DNA of 64,000 nucleotides from Amycolatopsis sp. WAC 01376 (GCF_003947415.1 NZ_QHKL01000003.1:1054001-1118000); one strand, 5' to 3'. Counted from the stretch's first letter, positions 41,141-49,912 are shown. The notes: a model not told the origin generated them from the letters alone. Program-made: numbers and translations.

Positions 41141-43264
41141 TCAGTTCTTGGTGTTGGCGATCGAGCGACGGGCGGCGTCGACGACGGCTTCCGCTGTGAA
41201 ACCGAACTCGCGGAACAGCGTGGCGGCGTCGGCCGAAGCACCGAAGTGCTCGATCGAAACGTTCTCCCCGGCGTCACCGGTGAAGCGGTGCCACGAAAGG
41301 GCGATACCGGCTTCGACGGAGACGCGTGCCTTGACCGACGGCGGGAGGACGGAGTCCTTGTAGGACTTGTCCTGCGCGTCGAACCACTCGACACACGGCA
41401 TCGAGACGACGCTCGCCGGGATGCCGTCGGCTTCGAGGGTCTTGCGGGCCTCGACGGCCAGCTGGACCTCGGAGCCGGTCGCGATCAGCACGACCTCGGG
41501 GCTGCCGTTGGACGCTTCGGCGAGGACGTAACCGCCCCGCTTGACGCCTTCGGCGCTGGTGCCCTCCAGCACCGGCACGTTCTGCCGGGTCAGCGCGAGG
41601 CCCGACGGGTGGTGGACGTCCTCCAGGACGGCCTTCCACGCGTACGCGGTCTCGTTGGCGTCCGCCGGGCGGACGACGTTGAGGCCGGGGATCGCGCGCA
41701 GGGCGGAGAGCTGCTCGATCGGCTGGTGGGTGGGGCCGTCCTCGCCCAGGCCGATCGAGTCGTGCGTCCACACGTAGGTGACCGGCGCCTTCATCAGCGC
41801 GGCCAGCCGCACGGGCGGGCGCATGTAGTCGGAGAAGATCAGGAACGTGGCGCCGTAGGGACGGGTGCCGCCGTGCAGCGCGATGCCGTTGAGGATCGAG
41901 CCCATCGCGTGCTCGCGGATGCCGAAGTGCAGCGTCCGGCCGTACGGGCTGGTCTTCCACATTTCGGTGGAAGCCTTCTCCGGGCCGAACGAGTCGGCCC
42001 CCTTCATGGTGGTGTTGTTGCTCTCCGCGAGGTCCGCGGAACCGCCCCACAGCTCGGGAAGCGGCTCGGCGAGCGCGTTGAGCACCTCACCGGAGGCCTT
42101 GCGGGTCGCGATGCCCTTGGCGTCCGGCTCCCACGTCGGCAGGTTGTCCGCGAAACCCTCGGGCAGCGTGCGGGTCGACATCCGGTCCGCGATCTTCTTG
42201 CGCTCCGGGTTGGCGGCGCCCCACGCCTCGAACTTCTCCTGCCATTCGGCGCGGGCGGTCTTGCCGCGGTCGACGGCCTGGCGGGTGTGCGCGATGACCT
42301 CGTCGTCGACCTGGAAGTTCTGCGCGGGGTCGAAGCCGAGGATCTCCTTGACCGCGGCGACCTCTTCGGCGCCGAGCGCGGCACCGTGGGCCTTGCCGGT
42401 GCCCATCTTCTTCGGCGCCGGGTACCCGATGACGGTCTTCAGCGCGATGAACGACGGGCGCTCGGTCTCGGCCTTCGCGGCCTTGATGGCCTCTTCGATC
42501 GCGACGACGTCCTCGCCACCCTCGACGACCTGGGTGTGCCACCCGTAGGCCTCGTAGCGCTTCACGACGTCCTCGGACAGCGCGATCTTGGTGTCGTCCT
42601 CGATCGAGATCTCGTTGTCGTCCCAGAAGACGATGAGGTTGCCCAGCTCCTGGCGGCCGGCGATCGAGGAGGCCTCGGCGGTGACGCCCTCTTCGATGTC
42701 ACCGTCGGAGGCGACGACGTAGACATAGTGGTCGAAGATGCTCTCGCCCTGCGGGGCGTCCGGGTCCAGCAGGCCACGCTCGCGGCGGGCCGCCATCGCC
42801 ATGCCGACCGCGTTGGCCAGGCCCTGCCCGAGCGGGCCGGTGGTGGTCTCGACGCCCTTGGTGTGGCGGTACTCCGGGTGACCCGGGGTCTTCGAGTCCC
42901 ACTTGCGCAGCTGCTTCAGGTCTTCCAGCTCCAGGCCGAACCCGGCGAGGTACAGCTGGATGTAGAGGGTGAGGCTCGAGTGACCGGCGGAGAGGACGAA
43001 GCGGTCACGCGCGGGCCACTCGGGGTCCGCCGGGTCATGACGCAGCGTCCGCTGGAAAAGCGTGTACGCGAGCGGCGCCAGGCTCATCGCGGTGCCTGGG
43101 TGACCGCTGCCGCAGTTCTCGACCGCATCCGCGGCGAGCACCCGAACGGTGTCGACGGCCCGCGTGTCGAGGTCGGTCCAGTCGGCGGGCACGTTGCGCC
43201 GGAGGAGTGGGTTCTTCTCGCTGGTAGAGGCGGTTTCGGACACTGAACTCGAACTCCCCGTCAT
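41141..43264 (-). CDS. tkt: Transketolase
   Basis: A 707-residue thiamine-diphosphate transketolase. Thiamine-binding segments are SGHPGTAMSLAPLAYTLF and VVASDGDIEEGVTAEASSIA with DDNEIS, and the pyrimidine domain has TRPYGATFLIFSDYMRPPVR and HDSIGLGEDGPTHQPIEQL. The ATG at 43264 (MTGSSSSVSE) is preferred over an upstream in-frame start, with GAGGGAAGAGAAG upstream. First gene of the six-gene pentose-phosphate operon, divergent from ctaB; the 278-bp gap between them must hold both promoters. Confidence 0.97.
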   Translation of the reverse strand: MTGSSSSVSETASTSEKNPLLRRNVPADWTDLDTRAVDTVRVLAADAVENCGSGHPGTAMSLAPLAYTLFQRTLRHDPADPEWPARDRFVLSAGHSSLTLYIQLYLAGFGLELEDLKQLRKWDSKTPGHPEYRHTKGVETTTGPLGQGLANAVGMAMAARRERGLLDPDAPQGESIFDHYVYVVASDGDIEEGVTAEASSIAGRQELGNLIVFWDDNEISIEDDTKIALSEDVVKRYEAYGWHTQVVEGGEDVVAIEEAIKAAKAETERPSFIALKTVIGYPAPKKMGTGKAHGAALGAEEVAAVKEILGFDPAQNFQVDDEVIAHTRQAVDRGKTARAEWQEKFEAWGAANPERKKIADRMSTRTLPEGFADNLPTWEPDAKGIATRKASGEVLNALAEPLPELWGGSADLAESNNTTMKGADSFGPEKASTEMWKTSPYGRTLHFGIREHAMGSILNGIALHGGTRPYGATFLIFSDYMRPPVRLAALMKAPVTYVWTHDSIGLGEDGPTHQPIEQLSALRAIPGLNVVRPADANETAYAWKAVLEDVHHPSGLALTRQNVPVLEGTSAEGVKRGGYVLAEASNGSPEVVLIATGSEVQLAVEARKTLEADGIPASVVSMPCVEWFDAQDKSYKDSVLPPSVKARVSVEAGIALSWHRFTGDAGENVSIEHFGASADAATLFREFGFTAEAVVDAARRSIANTKN

Positions 43265-43542
43265 CAGGTTGTGGCTTCTCTTCCCTCGTGGATAACCCAC
43301 GTGTACCGCTACTAATCTCAATCGATCCGGAAGGGACGATATTCCTGGTCCGGGCCGTTCGCAGGGGCACGCCGCGAGCTACCGCGGCCAGCCTAATGGT
43401 TCGGCCGGTCGAGGACCCGCGATCACCCTCTGGAAACAGCACGTCTAACATCGGGGAAGGGTTCAGAACACTCCGGATCCGGGGCCGCCACATCACCCGG
43501 AAGCCTGGTGGACCCGGCCCGAAAACTGACGCAGGGAGTGAA

Positions 43543-44523
43543 ATGTCGTTGGTGAACGCTGCGCACGGACGCAGTGACAGCACCAGCGCCGTACATCCGA
43601 CCGGTGAACGACCGCACGGTGGCCGGCGAACAATCCGCCAGGTCGTCGGCGCGTACGCCGCCCTCGCGAAGCCCAGGGTGATCGAGCTCCTTCTCGTCAC
43701 CACGATTCCCGCGATGTTCCTGGCAGGCCGGGAGATCCCGTCGCCGTGGCTGGTGCTCGCGACGCTCGTGGGCGGCACCATGGCCGCCGGTAGCGCCAAC
43801 GCCTTGAACTGCGTCATCGACGCGGATATCGACAAGGTGATGAACCGCACCAAGCGCCGCCCGCTGGTGAAGGAATCGGTACCCCGGCGCGGCGCGCTGA
43901 TCTTCGGTCTCGTGCTCGGTGTCCTGTCGGCCGTCGTGCTCTATTTCACGGTGAATCTGCTCTCGGCGATTCTCGCGATCGCGACGATCCTCTTCTACAT
44001 CTTCGTCTACACGCTGGTGCTGAAGCGGCGTACGTCACAGAACGTGGTCTGGGGCGGTGCGGCGGGCTGCATGCCGGTCATCATCGGCTGGGCGGCCGTC
44101 ACCGGCACCGTCGAGTGGCCCGCGTTCGTGATGTTCGGCGTCATCTTCTTCTGGACCCCGCCGCACACCTGGGCGCTGGGCATGAAGTACCGCGACGACT
44201 ACGAGCGCGCCGGCGTGCCGATGCTGCCGGTGGTCGCCACCCCGCAGCACGTGGCACGGCAGATCGTCATCTACTCGTGGGTGATGGTCGCCTGGACGCT
44301 GCTGCTGGTCCCGGTGACGAGCTGGATCTACACGACGTTCGCGATCCTGGCCGGCGGCTGGTTCCTCTTCTACGCGCACAGCCTGAACGCGGCGGTGCGG
44401 CGCGGCGAAGAGACCAAGCCGATGTCGCTGTTCCACCGGTCGAACACGTACCTGATGATCGTGTTCGTCGCGCTGGCCGTCGACTCGGCCATCGGCCTGC
44501 CGGTCATCGGCCTGCCTTTCTAG
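43543..44523 (+). CDS. ctaB: Protoheme IX farnesyltransferase (heme O synthase)
   Basis: A 326-residue UbiA-type prenyltransferase that farnesylates heme b to heme O for cytochrome oxidase. The first Asp-rich motif is NCVIDADIDKVMNRTKRRPL and the second is MKYRDDYERAGVPMLPVV. About eight membrane helices follow a Ser/His-rich N-tail. The ATG at 43543 has GGGAG 7 nt upstream. Heme A synthase ctaA, the next enzyme, is in the same window about 9 kb away; the genes between them are not part of heme A synthesis. Confidence 0.95.
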   Translation: MSLVNAAHGRSDSTSAVHPTGERPHGGRRTIRQVVGAYAALAKPRVIELLLVTTIPAMFLAGREIPSPWLVLATLVGGTMAAGSANALNCVIDADIDKVMNRTKRRPLVKESVPRRGALIFGLVLGVLSAVVLYFTVNLLSAILAIATILFYIFVYTLVLKRRTSQNVVWGGAAGCMPVIIGWAAVTGTVEWPAFVMFGVIFFWTPPHTWALGMKYRDDYERAGVPMLPVVATPQHVARQIVIYSWVMVAWTLLLVPVTSWIYTTFAILAGGWFLFYAHSLNAAVRRGEETKPMSLFHRSNTYLMIVFVALAVDSAIGLPVIGLPF

Positions 44524-44537
44524 TCTCCTCACCCCTC

Positions 44538-44599
44538 GCATTTAGTCCTCTGGATGCGGTACTTGCACGCGCAACTACCGCATCCAGAGGACGAAATGC
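44538..44599. terminator. 62-bp inverted repeat after ctaB, AGTCCTCT/ATGCGGTA family, copy 2
   Basis: Arms from GCATTT through AGTCCTCTGGATGCGGTA pair with TACCGCATCCAGAGGAC and AAATGC, with one mismatch and a loop near CTTGCACGCGCAAC. It starts 15 nt after the ctaB stop. The element after whiA (4820-4869) is the same sequence family, so this is a dispersed repeat as well as a likely terminator. Confidence 0.75.
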
Positions 44600-44663
44600 A
44601 TAGGGGTCTCACGGTGTGGCACGGGGCGGCGCGCGGAGCTACCCGTCGGTACCGTCCGGCGGG

Positions 44664-45845
44664 GTGACGAGCACAACCGAGCGCCCGGCCGCGGTCCGAG
44701 CCGGGCGCAGGACCATGGCGGTCGCCTGCCTGGTCGTCTTCACCGGGCAGATGGCGACGACGATCTACCTCCCCTCCCTCCCGATGATCGAGCGCGACTT
44801 CGCGGTGTCGCGTGGCTTCGCGGCGCTCTCGGTCTCGCTGTTCGTCGTCGGCGCGGCGGCGCCGGTGGTGCTCTGGGGCCGTGCGGCCGACCGGCTCGGA
44901 AGGCGTGCCGCGATGCTCAGCGCGCTGGGCCTGTTCGTCGTCTCCAGCGCGGTCCTCATCGTGAACACCTCGCCGGCGTGGCTACTCGCTCTTCGTTCCC
45001 TGCAAGGGATCGGCGCCGGAGGTGCGGCCATCATCGCCCGCATCGCCGTCCGGGACCTCGGTGACGGCGACGCGCTCGCCAAACGGCTTTCGGTGCTGTC
45101 CATCGCGTTCGTCACCGCGCTCGGCGGCGGGCAGTTCGTCGGCGGGCTGATCGGCGAGTGGCGGGGCGGGTTCGTCGTGCTGACGGCGGCGGGTGTGCTC
45201 TGCGTCATCGGCACGCTCACGATTCCGCTCGGCCGGGGCCGCGAGGAGAAGACGGGCATGCTCCGGATCTACCTCCGGATCCTCACCGTCCCGGCGTTCC
45301 TGCGGCCGACGATCGCGGCGGGGCTCGGCTTCGCGACGATCGTGCTCCTCCAGGAGGTCGCGCCGTTCGTCTTCCAGCAGCACTTCGGGCTGAGCGTGGA
45401 CCAGTACGGCAGCCTCGGCCTCCTGTTCGGGCTGGCCTACTTCGGGGGCGCGTTGCTGGTCAACCGGCTGGCGGGCCGCAAGGGATCGCCGTGGCTGATG
45501 CGGGCGGGCGCGCTGGTCATGACCGGTGCCGGTGCGCTGACGATCGCCTTGTGGCTGGTGCCCGCGATCCCGCTCACGGCCGCGCTCGTGACGTTCATCG
45601 CGTTGTACTGCGGGATCACCTTTGGCCAAGCCGCGCTTTTCCCGAGCAGCATGGCCGTCGCGGTGAGCGAGGTCCCCGGACAGGGCGCCTACGCCGTCGC
45701 GCTGTGCGGGTTCGTCGCGCAGTCCATCGCGGGTGTCGCGGCCACCTTCGCCGCGCTGCTCCACGAAAACGTCGTATGGGCGAGCGTCGCCACCGGTCTG
45801 TCCCTCGGGGCCTTCCTCCTGGTCCGGGTGACCGCGAGGGAATGA
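44664..45845 (+). CDS. MFS transporter, drug:proton antiporter (DHA1, Bcr/CflA-like)
   Basis: A 393-residue transporter with 12 predicted membrane helices. The family loop between helices 2 and 3 reads GRAADRLGRRAAMLS, and LQGIGAGGAAIIARIAVRDL matches motif C-like and Bcr/CflA signatures. Probably a proton-driven exporter of a small molecule; substrate unknown. The GTG at 44664 is chosen because TACCGT lies 8 nt before it (leaderless pattern), and upstream codons look non-coding and overlap the ctaB repeat region. 63 bp before the HelR-like gene. Confidence 0.85.
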   Translation: MTSTTERPAAVRAGRRTMAVACLVVFTGQMATTIYLPSLPMIERDFAVSRGFAALSVSLFVVGAAAPVVLWGRAADRLGRRAAMLSALGLFVVSSAVLIVNTSPAWLLALRSLQGIGAGGAAIIARIAVRDLGDGDALAKRLSVLSIAFVTALGGGQFVGGLIGEWRGGFVVLTAAGVLCVIGTLTIPLGRGREEKTGMLRIYLRILTVPAFLRPTIAAGLGFATIVLLQEVAPFVFQQHFGLSVDQYGSLGLLFGLAYFGGALLVNRLAGRKGSPWLMRAGALVMTGAGALTIALWLVPAIPLTAALVTFIALYCGITFGQAALFPSSMAVAVSEVPGQGAYAVALCGFVAQSIAGVAATFAALLHENVVWASVATGLSLGAFLLVRVTARE

Positions 45846-45908
45846 GATGATGGCGGGCGCCGTTGTAATCCTTTCGGCCCCTGTCCCACCTCTCGAAAGC
45901 AGGCTGCT

Positions 45909-48170
45909 TTGTCCGTGTCCCCGGACCGGGAACTCGACGCGCTCGAGCAGGACGTCGCGCTCGAGCAGGAGTACGTCACCACCCTTTACCGCAAGCTCGA
46001 CGTCGAACGCGACGAGGCGCAGCGCAGGCTCGACCAGACGCTGCGCCAGACCGGCGGCACCCCGCAGGCGCGCACCGAACGCGACGTCGCCACGACGCTG
46101 TACACCGACAGGCTGGCCCAGCTGAGCTCCGTCGAGCAGGGCCTGTGCTTCGGCCGCCTCGACTTCCTCCCCGAGCATGCGGAGGAGACCACCTACATCG
46201 GGCGGCTCGGGCTCTTCGACGAGGACGACGACTATCGCCCGCTGCTCGTCGACTGGCGCGCGCCGGTAGCGCGGCCGTTCTATCTGGCGACCGCCGCTTC
46301 CCCCGAAGGTGTCCGCCGGAGGCGGCACATCCGGTCGCTGAGCCGGAAGGTCGTCGGCGTCGACGACGAGATCCTCGACCTCTCCGCCGCGGACCAGGGG
46401 CAGGACCTCGGTCTCGCGGGGGAGGCGGCGCTGCTGGCCGCGCTCGAACGCCGTCGCACCGGTGAGATGAGCGACATCGTCGCCACCATCCAGGCCGAGC
46501 AGGACCGCATCATCCGCGCGACGCCCAACGGCGTTCTCGTGGTCCAGGGCGGGCCGGGCACCGGCAAGACCGCGGTCGCGCTGCACCGCGCCGCGTATCT
46601 GCTCTACACGCACCGGCAGCAGCTCACCACGCGCGGCGTGCTCGTGGTCGGGCCGAACAGCACGTTCCTCCGCTACATCGGGCAGGTCCTGCCGTCGCTC
46701 GGCGAGACCGGCGTGCTGCTGGCGACGATCGGGCAGCTGTACCCGGGCCTGGACGCCACCGGCCCGGTCACGCGCGAGGCCGCCGAGGTCAAGGGTCGAG
46801 CGGTGATGGCCGACGTGCTGGCCAACGCCGTCCGCGACCGTCAGCGGGTGCCGCAACCGGTGCTGGAGATCGAGTTCGAGCGCGAGATCCTGATGCTCGA
46901 CCGCAAGACCTGCACCGAGGCGCGGACGCGGGCCCGCCGCTCGCGCCGTCCGCACAACCTCGCCCGGCGGATCTTCGTCTCGGACCTCCTCGACGCGCTG
47001 ACCCGTCAGGCCGCCCGGAAACTGGGGGAGGACCTGCTCGACGCGCGGGACGTCCAGGACATCCGGGCCGAGGTCGCCGCCGACAAGAACGTGGCCGCCG
47101 CGATCGACGGCCTGTGGCCGACGCTCACCCCCGAGATCGTGCTCGACGAGCTGTTCGCCGACCGCGAACGGTTGCGCGTCGCGGCCGGGAAAGCCTTGTC
47201 CGAAACCGATCGTGAGCATCTCTACAGCCCGACGGACACGCCGTGGAGCCCGGCCGACGTCCCGCTGCTCGACGAACTCGCCGAGCTGCTCGGTGAGGAC
47301 GACACCGACGCGCGTGCCGAGCGCGCCCGCCGCGAGCGGGAAGACCGCGCCTACGCGGAAGGCGTGCTCGACATCCTCGAACAGGACGAGGAGATCATCG
47401 ACGAGGAGCTACTGCGGGTCGGCGACGTGCTCGACGCCGAGCTGTTCGCCGAACGTCAGCAGCGCCGCAGCGAGATGACCGCGGCACAACGGGCCGCGCA
47501 GGACCGGACCTGGACCTTCGGGCACGTGATCGTCGACGAGGCGCAGGAACTGACCGCGATGGACTGGCGGCTGCTGATGCGCCGTTCCCCGAACCGGTCG
47601 ATGACGCTGGTCGGTGACGTCGCGCAGACCGGCGCTTCCGGCGGCGCGCGATCCTGGGGCGAGGTGCTCTCGCCCTATGTCGCCGACCGCTGGCGGCTCG
47701 AAGAGCTGACGGTGAACTACCGGACCCCGGCCGAGATCATGGCCGTCGCGTCCCGCGTGCTCGCCGACGTCAACCCGGAGCTCGAAGCGCCGGTTTCGGT
47801 GCGGGAGACGGGTTTCGAGCCTTGGCTGCGTTCCGTGGAGCCGACGGAGCTCGGCACCGCACTGCCGGGGATCGTCGACGCCGAACTGTCCGCTGTGGAC
47901 GGTGGGACGGTCGCCGTGCTGTGCCCGGCCTCCCGGGTCGCTCCTGTTTCCGAGACGCTCGGCGAGGCGGGGGACCGGGTGTCGGTGATGGCGGTGGACC
48001 GGGCGAAGGGCCTCGAGTTCGACTCCGTGGTGCTGATCGCGCCGGACGAGGTCGTCGCCGAGTCGCCGCGCGGGCTCAACGATCTTTATGTGGCCCTGAC
48101 CAGGGCGACCCGTCGGATGGGCGTAGTGCAGACCGGTGACCTTGTTCCGGCGCTGGAGGGTCTTGGCTAA
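45909..48170 (+). CDS. helR: HelR/HelD-like RNA polymerase recycling ATPase (UvrD-like)
   Basis: A 753-residue superfamily-1 ATPase of the HelD/HelR group, which pries open stalled RNA polymerase; HelR homologues confer rifamycin tolerance. The N-terminal coiled-coil arm is ALEQEYVTTLYRKLDVERDE, followed by the family block YIGRLGLFDEDDDYRPLLVD and DWRAPVARPFY. Walker A is VVQGGPGTGKTAVALHRAAY, Walker B HVIVDEAQELTAMDW, and the C-terminal motifs are VNYRTPAEIM and DLYVALTRATRRM. TTG start with AGG 5 nt upstream; GTG at 45915 is the alternative. No rifamycin-associated element (GGGG-x-TTGC type) was seen upstream. Confidence 0.85.
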   Translation: MSVSPDRELDALEQDVALEQEYVTTLYRKLDVERDEAQRRLDQTLRQTGGTPQARTERDVATTLYTDRLAQLSSVEQGLCFGRLDFLPEHAEETTYIGRLGLFDEDDDYRPLLVDWRAPVARPFYLATAASPEGVRRRRHIRSLSRKVVGVDDEILDLSAADQGQDLGLAGEAALLAALERRRTGEMSDIVATIQAEQDRIIRATPNGVLVVQGGPGTGKTAVALHRAAYLLYTHRQQLTTRGVLVVGPNSTFLRYIGQVLPSLGETGVLLATIGQLYPGLDATGPVTREAAEVKGRAVMADVLANAVRDRQRVPQPVLEIEFEREILMLDRKTCTEARTRARRSRRPHNLARRIFVSDLLDALTRQAARKLGEDLLDARDVQDIRAEVAADKNVAAAIDGLWPTLTPEIVLDELFADRERLRVAAGKALSETDREHLYSPTDTPWSPADVPLLDELAELLGEDDTDARAERARREREDRAYAEGVLDILEQDEEIIDEELLRVGDVLDAELFAERQQRRSEMTAAQRAAQDRTWTFGHVIVDEAQELTAMDWRLLMRRSPNRSMTLVGDVAQTGASGGARSWGEVLSPYVADRWRLEELTVNYRTPAEIMAVASRVLADVNPELEAPVSVRETGFEPWLRSVEPTELGTALPGIVDAELSAVDGGTVAVLCPASRVAPVSETLGEAGDRVSVMAVDRAKGLEFDSVVLIAPDEVVAESPRGLNDLYVALTRATRRMGVVQTGDLVPALEGLG

Positions 48171-48180
48171 GGTCGGCCGC

Positions 48181-48753
48181 ATGCGCACATTCGGCAAGAT
48201 CGTGGTCATCGGCGCGGGCGTCCTCGCCCTGGCGGCCTGTGGCGAGAAATCGAACACCGCAGGTTCCGCCCCGTCGTCCTCCGGCGCGGCCCCGGCGTCG
48301 GCGTCGTCTTCGGCTCCGGCCGCCCCGACGGGCAAGGAATGCACGGCGGAGGACGTCAAGACCACCGGGAAGTTCGGCGAGGCGCCGACCATCACCATCC
48401 CGGACGACTGCGACCCGCCGAAGAAGCTCATCACCAAGGACCTCGAACCCGGCACCGGCGAGGGCGCCAAAGCGGGCGCGAAGCTGCAGATGAACTATTC
48501 GCTGGTCACCTGGTCCAACAAGCAGAAGCTGGACAGCTCGTTCGACCGGGGCGAGCCGTTCGACCTGACGCTCGGCGCCGGCGACGTCATCAAAGGCTGG
48601 GACCAGGGCCTCGACGGGATCAAGCAGGGCGCGCGGCGCCTGCTGATCATCCCGCCGGACCTCGGCTACGGCCAGGGTGGCAACGGCATCGCGCCGAACG
48701 AGACCCTGGTGTTCGTCACCGACGCGGTGAGTGTCCCGACCAGCAAGGGCTGA
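48181..48753 (+). CDS. FKBP-type peptidyl-prolyl isomerase lipoprotein
   Basis: A 190-residue exported prolyl isomerase. The N-terminus is a lipoprotein signal (KIVVIGAGVLALAACGEK) with Cys20 in LAAC as the lipidated residue. A Ser/Ala/Pro linker follows. The FKBP domain (about 80-185) has SSFDRGEPFDLTLGAGDVIK, GWDQGLDGIKQGARR and LGYGQGG. It would fold exported proteins at the membrane surface. A -10-like TAAGGT (48168-48173) overlaps the helR stop and lies 7 nt before the ATG, so this gene may have its own leaderless promoter. Overlaps the next gene by one base. Confidence 0.92.
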   Translation: MRTFGKIVVIGAGVLALAACGEKSNTAGSAPSSSGAAPASASSSAPAAPTGKECTAEDVKTTGKFGEAPTITIPDDCDPPKKLITKDLEPGTGEGAKAGAKLQMNYSLVTWSNKQKLDSSFDRGEPFDLTLGAGDVIKGWDQGLDGIKQGARRLLIIPPDLGYGQGGNGIAPNETLVFVTDAVSVPTSKG

Positions 48754-48998
48754 TGGGGACTTCCGACGGCCGCGTCCACCGTGGACGGGTCCGTTCGTGG
48801 CTCGTCGACGACGGCTGGGGAGTCGTCGAGTCGGCCGATTTCGCCGACCCGATCTGGGTTCACTACTCGATGCTGGAGGGTTTCGGGCCCGGCGAGTTCC
48901 GGAAGCTCGACGTGGGCGACGAGGTCGAACTGACCGTCGAGCACGCGGAACAGGACGAATTCCGGCTGCGGGGGATCTGGGTGCGCTCGGCCGGCTGA
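48753..48998 (+). CDS. Small cold-shock-domain-like protein
   Basis: An 81-residue OB-fold protein similar in layout to cold-shock proteins: GRVRSWLVDDGWGVVESADF in place of the usual G-x-VKWFN-x-KGFGFI, then PIWVHYSMLEG for the FVHxS motif, and GDEVELTVE near the end. The aromatic RNA-binding residues are partly replaced, so nucleic-acid binding is likely but unproven. ATG overlaps the FKBP stop (TGATG), so the two are translationally coupled. Followed by a cluster of four hairpins. Confidence 0.78.
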   Translation: MGTSDGRVHRGRVRSWLVDDGWGVVESADFADPIWVHYSMLEGFGPGEFRKLDVGDEVELTVEHAEQDEFRLRGIWVRSAG

Positions 48999-49005
48999 AG
49001 TCCGC

Positions 49006-49068
49006 CCAAGTACATGAAGGACCCCTTCCTTGCGCCAGGCGCAAGGAAGGGGTCCTTCATGTACTTGG
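49006..49068. terminator. 63-bp perfect palindrome after the cold-shock-like gene
   Basis: Thirty-one-base arms around one A, from CCAAGTACATGAAGGACCCC inward to TTGCGCC. It begins 8 nt after the cold-shock-like stop, so it is probably the terminator. ATGAAGG/CCTTCAT is the shared outer part of the family; the inner stem is unique in the window. Confidence 0.8.
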
Positions 49069-49074
49069 GAAGGT

Positions 49075-49121
49075 GTGAAGGACGGGTTTCCTCGGCTGAG
49101 CCGAGGGAAGGAGGCCTTCAC
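49075..49121. repeat. Imperfect palindrome, TGAAGG family
   Basis: Outer GTGAAGG/CCTTCAC and inner TTCCTCGGCT-G-AGCCGAGGGAA pair, with several mismatches between (ACGGGT against GGAGG). It is a decayed or mutated copy of the element at 18073 and 35055, 6 bp after the preceding palindrome. Confidence 0.65.
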
Positions 49122-49175
49122 GCGCCACTGTTGTGACTGCTGGTGTCTGTGGGGCGAACGTGGCGATCATCGAGT

Positions 49176-49226
49176 CCGTGAGGGCCTCCTTGAGGGACCC
49201 AGAGTCCCTCAAGGAGGCCTTTACGG
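49176..49226. repeat. 51-bp palindrome, TGAAGG-related family
   Basis: Arms CCGTGAGGGCCTCCTTGAGG and its complement, with two mismatched pairs in the outer part, around a short CCAGA-like loop. The TGAGGG ends are a variant of the TGAAGG ends in the other copies. It precedes the third 21-bp array by a few bases. Confidence 0.7.
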
Positions 49227-49250
49227 AACTGGGCGCGTGACTGGTAGGAC

Positions 49251-49313
49251 GACACGTGTGATCCGGCGGCCGACACGCGTCTCTGGAGGGACGACACGCG
49301 AACCGCCGCTCGC
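49251..49313. repeat. 21-bp-period repeat array 3 (three clear units)
   Basis: Units begin at 49251, 49272 and 49293, each starting GACACG(C/T)G. A weaker unit in phase at 49230 shares CGTGA at the same offset. The cores ACACGTGTGA, ACACGCGT and ACACGCGAA are looser relatives of those in arrays 1 and 2, but the 21-bp spacing is exact. It is flanked by hairpins on both sides, as in array 1. Confidence 0.7.
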
Positions 49314-49321
49314 GGACCGGC

Positions 49322-49362
49322 AGGGCCTCCTTCCCTACCTTCAGAGTAGGGAAGGAGGCCCT
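49322..49362. terminator. 41-bp hairpin after the GNAT gene, CTTCAGA-loop type
   Basis: Perfect 17-bp arms AGGGCCTCCTTCCCTAC/GTAGGGAAGGAGGCCCT around the 7-nt loop CTTCAGA. It lies 13 nt after the stop of the minus-strand GNAT gene. The same stem and loop are at 5071-5125, and a remnant is at 34830. Confidence 0.75.
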
Positions 49363-49375
49363 CACGGCGTTCTGC

Positions 49376-49912
49376 TCAGCCGGCGTACTCCCAGGTGAGC
49401 AGGGTGATCTCCAGGCCCTTCTCGATCTCGACCTTGGGCGGCAGGTCGGCGGGGACGTAACCCGCGCGGCGGGCGACGGCCTCGCTCGCCGCGTTCTGAG
49501 AGTCGATCCGCAGCCGAAGCGGGCTGAGCCCGAGCTTCAGCGCGTACGCGGTGAGCATCCGGAGAGACCGCGCCGCGAGGTCTTGACCGCGGTGGGCGCG
49601 CCCGACCATGTAGCCGAGCTCGACCGGGTCCGACGGTTCTCCCGGCAGCATCAGCACCACCTCGCCGAGCGGCTCACTCCCGTCGGCCGTGATGGCGAAC
49701 CGGAGTCCCTTGCCTTCCGCACGGCGGTTGACGCACTTCGCGTAGTGGGCCTTCGCCGCCACCTCGTCGAACGGTGAGGCCAAGGGGGTGAACCGCGCGA
49801 CGGCGGGGTCGTCGAACAGTTCGGGCATCGCCGCGACGTCGTCTTCGGTCCACTCCCGCAGGACGAGCCCCTCGCCTTCGAGCCGGACTTCCTCCGGCCA
49901 GAGCACCGTCAC
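49376..49912 (-). CDS. GNAT-family N-acetyltransferase (RimJ/RimL-like)
   Basis: A 178-residue acetyltransferase of the RimJ/RimL group: LVLREWTEDDVAAMPELFDD at the start, ELGYMVGRAHRGQDLAARSL for the acetyl-CoA loop (R/Q-x-x-G-x-A pattern), and IDSQNAASEAVARRAGY near the end. The acceptor is unknown (ribosomal protein, antibiotic or small amine). The GTG at 49912 overlaps the quinone oxidoreductase stop (GTGA), so it is translationally coupled. Followed by its hairpin. Confidence 0.85.
   Translation of the reverse strand: MTVLWPEEVRLEGEGLVLREWTEDDVAAMPELFDDPAVARFTPLASPFDEVAAKAHYAKCVNRRAEGKGLRFAITADGSEPLGEVVLMLPGEPSDPVELGYMVGRAHRGQDLAARSLRMLTAYALKLGLSPLRLRIDSQNAASEAVARRAGYVPADLPPKVEIEKGLEITLLTWEYAG

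Noticed and set aside
45846..45908. Rifamycin-associated element before helR
   Set aside because: No GGGG-x-TTGC...CAAG-x-CCCC-like inverted sequence is in the gap.
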